Below are positions 61,277 through 64,000 of a stretch of 64,000 nucleotides of DNA, one piece after another. The stretch is from contig CAWBRQ010000006.1 in NCBI GenBank assembly GCA_963791315.1, forward strand, positions 62,001 to 126,000, read 5' to 3'. The position numbers and the translations under genes are program-made. The DNA comes from JACCZX01 sp963791315. GTDB lineage: Bacteria > Pseudomonadota > Gammaproteobacteria > Burkholderiales > Burkholderiaceae_F. Every line of letters begins with the position of its first letter. Within the stretch, counting starts at the first letter, position 1. A model generated the notes under the pieces. The model was given only the letters and a program-made list of their open reading frames with translations. It ran no database searches and was not told where the DNA came from.

Positions 61277-62151
61277 TTAGGTGGCCGGCCCGCACGTCTC
61301 CGGTCGGCAACCCGGCGAGTTCTGGCCATCCGGACAACTGGCGCAGCTCGGGTCCCACCACGGACATGTCGGCAACGGTTCGCCCGGGGTGGGTTGCCCG
61401 GATCGACTGGTTCGCCGTTATTGCCGGGACCGGGATTCGATCCGTTGCCGCCTTCGATCGGCGGACTCATCATGCGCACCGTTGTGTGCGCAACCAGTGG
61501 AATGCGGCCGCGTTGCACCAGCGAGCTGCGAAAGGCGTCGGTGTCGTTCGGATTCATACGCGCCAACGCCCACGTGTAGAAGCGGCCGACCATTGGCATC
61601 TGCTTTTCTTGCGGGATGCCGTAGGTGACCCGGATTTTCAGCAGATTGGCATCGGCCAGCGTTTGTCCCGAGCTGTTCTTGTTGGGATCGCTGTTACATC
61701 CGGGCACATCGCGCGGGCAACGTATGAAGCCTAGGTTGTCGTTCGGAATTACGCGTGCGTTGGTATTCAACTGCGCCTGCAGTGCGGGACTGTTGTAGTC
61801 GTTGAAGCTCTCGACAGTGGGCGACAACACCTCGATTCGCACGTTCGCTGCGGCGAGATCGGCGGCGGCCCGGCCCTGCGCCTGAGCCAGCTGTCCAAGT
61901 GTCGTGCCGCCGCCGTAGTAGCCGACCATGCCGCGTGCGAATGCCGCCGTCATCGAATTCATCGAAGCGTTGCTGAAGCTGCCGGCGCGCGCCGCTGCAG
62001 CTGTGGCGTGGTTAAGTTGGCTCTTGGCGTGGAAAGCAAACGCAGCCTGCAGCACCGCCATGATCATCATCAGCAGCGTTGGAATGACGACGATGAACTC
62101 GACGATCGTGGCGCCACTGGCTTTTCTCTGACGCAAGGTGTACGCGGTCAT
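61277..62151 (-). CDS. TadG-like pilus assembly protein (frameshift near the end)
   Basis: The N-terminal membrane segment ATIVEFIVVIPTLLMMIMAV contains the TadE/TadG motif with a conserved Glu. A long periplasmic part follows (residues 40-240). Near 61400 the frame must shift to give a Pro/Gly/Cys-rich tail (TPGEPLPTCPWWDPSC, then ASCPDGQNSPGCRPETC, then GPAT and TAA at 61277); the unshifted frame gives Arg-rich nonsense. TadE/G proteins are minor pilins or assembly factors of tight-adherence pili. It directly precedes the RHS gene. Confidence 0.83.
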
Positions 62152-62152
62152 G

Positions 62153-62497
62153 TCACGCTTCGATTCCGCTCAGTGCTGCGTCAAGCACAGCACCGGGATA
62201 AAGCTGATGGGCTGCAGCGCCGCCTGCCGACAGCTCGAGTACTGCAGCAGCGCCGGGATGAGACGCCACTCGCCACGGCCGTAACGAGCGGGCAACGCGC
62301 AACACGCGCCCCAACGGATCGAGAAACACGACGTCGATCGCATAGCGCATGCCAAACGTGTGGACCGATGCACACCCGGGAAGCAACAGCGCTTCGTTGG
62401 CGGCGAGCGGCGGACGCAGCAGCAGACCGCGCGCGCGCTGCAAAAAGCCGCCTGCAATACGAACGTGCAGTACGCGGGCCATCAAGGTCCCTTTCAT
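62153..62497 (-). CDS. DUF192 family protein
   Basis: 114 residues from the ATG overlapping the tadC stop (a second start at 62482 follows GGGAC). The DUF192 pattern is clear: RARGLLLRPPLAANEALLLP, SVHTFGMRYAIDVVFLDPLG, RPWRVASHPGAAAVLEL. No signal peptide is seen. The function of DUF192 is not established; members near tad genes are common. Confidence 0.88.
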   Translation of the reverse strand: MKGTLMARVLHVRIAGGFLQRARGLLLRPPLAANEALLLPGCASVHTFGMRYAIDVVFLDPLGRVLRVARSLRPWRVASHPGAAAVLELSAGGAAAHQLYPGAVLDAALSGIEA

Positions 62498-63396
62498 AGT
62501 CCTGACGCCAGAAACTTCATCACGATGGGAAACGCGATCACGACGAACGTGCACGGAAAGATGAATGCGATCAGCGGGAAGAGCATCTTCACCGGCGCTT
62601 CCATCGCAAGCTTCTCGGCGCGCGTAAAGCGCTCCGTGCGACGCTGCTCGGCCTGCGCGCGCAGGATGGGCCCGAGATTCATGCCCATGCTCTCGGCCTG
62701 GATCAGGGCGCTCACCAGGCTGCCGACCGCAGGCTCGTTCATGCGCTCGGCAAACGTGCGCAGCGCATCGGTGCGTGACTTGCCGGCGCGCACGTCACGC
62801 AGGATGCGGGCGACTTCTTCGCGCAACGGGCCGACCGGGCCACGTCGCATCGCTTGTTCGAACGCGCCGGTCAGGTTCAAACCCGCTTCGACGCACAGCG
62901 TGATGATGTCCAGATAGAACGGCAGCTGCTTCAGCAGCAACCGTTTGCGTGCGTCGATGCGATCCTTCAGCCAGATGGCTGGATACAGATAGGCGAATGC
63001 CGCCGCGCTCGCTGCGTACCACTTGGGTGGCTGAAAGAAGCTCTCGGCCAGCCAGGTAGCAAGCGCTGCAGCAAGCAACGCGGCAACCAGGCGGCCCGCG
63101 ATGTACTGCTCCGGCGATAGGGTGTAGTCGAGGCCTGCCTTGCGCAGCTTGATCAGCGCTGCCTGCCGACGCGATGGTGGAATCAGCCGCCCCAGGTAGT
63201 ACGCAATCCACTGAATCGGCCACCACACCAGGCGGAATCCGATTGGCGGCCGGTCGAGGTAAGTGCGATCCTCCTCAGGGACGTCCGCGGCTGCACGTCC
63301 GATCACCCACGAGATGAGCATCGTGGAAAGCCCGATGCCGGCACCGAACGCGATGCTGACTACCGTCGGATTGAGTGCTCCGCTGAAGCTCTGCAT
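62494..63396 (-). CDS. tadC: Tight adherence pilus protein TadC
   Basis: About 300 residues from MQSFSGALNPTVVSIAFGAG; several membrane segments (ALLAAALATWLAESFF, LFPLIAFIFPCTFVVIAFPI) and the GspF-like cytosolic domain LPFYLDIITLCVEAGLNLTG, FAERMNEPAVGSLVSALIQA and RAEKLAMEAPVKM. Inner-membrane platform protein with TadB. Intact. Confidence 0.92.
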   Translation of the reverse strand: MQSFSGALNPTVVSIAFGAGIGLSTMLISWVIGRAAADVPEEDRTYLDRPPIGFRLVWWPIQWIAYYLGRLIPPSRRQAALIKLRKAGLDYTLSPEQYIAGRLVAALLAAALATWLAESFFQPPKWYAASAAAFAYLYPAIWLKDRIDARKRLLLKQLPFYLDIITLCVEAGLNLTGAFEQAMRRGPVGPLREEVARILRDVRAGKSRTDALRTFAERMNEPAVGSLVSALIQAESMGMNLGPILRAQAEQRRTERFTRAEKLAMEAPVKMLFPLIAFIFPCTFVVIAFPIVMKFLASGL

Positions 63397-63404
63397 CCCG
63401 TTGC

Positions 63405-64000
63405 CTACACGTCGATGTTGACGATCTTGCGGATCAGCAAGACGCCGAAGAATTCGAGCAGTGCAATCACGATGATTGCCGCGAAGCCCATCCGCGTAGT
63501 CCACAACAGGCTCATCGCTTCAGGTTCCATCTTCGCCAGCACGAACATCAGACAAAGCGGCAATGCGCCGACGATCCAGGCCTGCAGCTTCCCCTGTGCA
63601 GTGAGCGCGCGGATCTTGCCTTCCATGGCCAACTTGTTGCGCACCGTATGCGATGCACGTTCGAGCGTCTCGGCCAGACCGCCGCCGGTATGACTGGCGA
63701 TACGCATCGCAGAGACCACCAGCGTCACCGATTGCGATGGGACCCTGCGGTTCAGGTTTTCAAGTGCCTCATCGAGTGCGACACCGAGCCGCTGCTCGCG
63801 CAGCATCAGGTCGAACTCCTGCGAGATTGGCGGCTTGGCTTCGCGCACCAGTTGCGAGATTGCCGACGTCAAGCTGACGCCGGCTTTCAAACCTCCAGCA
63901 AGTATCAACAGCGCGTCGGGCAACTGGTCTTCGATCTTCAACAGCCTGCGAGCGCGCATCCAGCGGAAAGCCCACCACGGCACAAACCCGGCCACCAGAG
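63405..64000 (-). CDS. tadB: Tight adherence pilus protein TadB, C-terminal part
   Basis: Runs off the right edge; the frame is open to the last bases. GspF-like domain QLPDALLILAGGLKAGVSLT, SAISQLVREAKPPISQEFDL, MRIASHTGGGLAETLERASH and a C-terminal membrane segment ending LLIRKIVNIDV. Pairs with TadC; the N-terminal membrane segments lie outside the window. First visible gene of the minus-strand tad operon. Confidence 0.92.
   Translation of the reverse strand, partial: LVAGFVPWWAFRWMRARRLLKIEDQLPDALLILAGGLKAGVSLTSAISQLVREAKPPISQEFDLMLREQRLGVALDEALENLNRRVPSQSVTLVVSAMRIASHTGGGLAETLERASHTVRNKLAMEGKIRALTAQGKLQAWIVGALPLCLMFVLAKMEPEAMSLLWTTRMGFAAIIVIALLEFFGVLLIRKIVNIDV

Overview
The window is high-GC DNA from a Gram-negative bacterium, most likely a betaproteobacterium of the order Burkholderiales. 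The support is gene order: smc-zipA-ligA, a queF-dapC-dapD-pilU-dapE-prmB run, and map-glnD divergent from rpsB-tsf-pyrH-frr-uppS-cdsA-dxr-rseP-bamA-skp-lpxD-fabZ-lpxA-lpxB-rnhB-trmH. Many essential genes (smc, pyrH, uppS, def, map, lpxD, lpxA, lpxB, dapC, dapD, dapE) carry single-base frame breaks whose two sides still read as good protein. This looks like an unpolished long-read or draft assembly, so most broken genes here should be read as intact genes with sequencing errors.

Layout. 1-7.0 kb: the 3' part of rmuC, a stress-type glycine-zipper protein, a small membrane protein, a GST and an ACAD10/11-like acyl-CoA dehydrogenase, then a plus-strand set (quinone oxidoreductase, secreted SRPBCC protein, MoaD-like protein, BNR-repeat protein). 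7.0-17.3 kb: a tightly packed minus-strand run from queF through the lysine/diaminopimelate genes, pilU, prmB and an ABC-F ATPase to a CoA-transferase and an APH-type kinase. 17.4-25.4 kb: smc, zipA, ligA, a methylthioinosine-type phosphorylase and peptide deformylase on the plus strand. 25.3-28.8 kb: glnD and map on the minus strand. 29.0-44.2 kb: the translation / isoprenoid / outer-membrane biogenesis cluster from rpsB to an rRNA methyltransferase.

44.2-55.8 kb is the accessory part of most interest. It holds four paralogous proteins built as TPR repeats plus a C-terminal HD-GYP domain (the cyclic-di-GMP phosphodiesterase fold), with a hybrid histidine kinase, a LuxR-type response regulator and a degenerate AAA+ regulator. 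Between the first two HD-GYP genes are two very small, previously unlisted genes (46169-46273 plus, 46398-46526 minus). They encode acidic peptides of 34 and 42 residues that share a TEQ..IEL....L..VGGG core. Each peptide gene is divergent from one TPR-HD-GYP gene, and the two converge on one strong bidirectional terminator. This symmetric arrangement suggests an undescribed peptide / TPR-receptor / cyclic-di-GMP signalling module, by analogy with TPR peptide receptors of Gram-positive bacteria. The HD-GYP domains beside the peptides keep the metal-binding residues, while the two distant paralogs have lost some.

55.8-64 kb: a minus-strand tad (tight adherence pilus) operon, tadB-tadC-DUF192-tadG-like, running straight into a large secreted RHS protein. 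Its C-terminal domain looks like a zinc phospholipase C-like toxin. The gene overlaps a small secreted beta-helix-like protein in the position expected for an immunity protein. No tRNA, rRNA, CRISPR array or insertion sequence was recognised.
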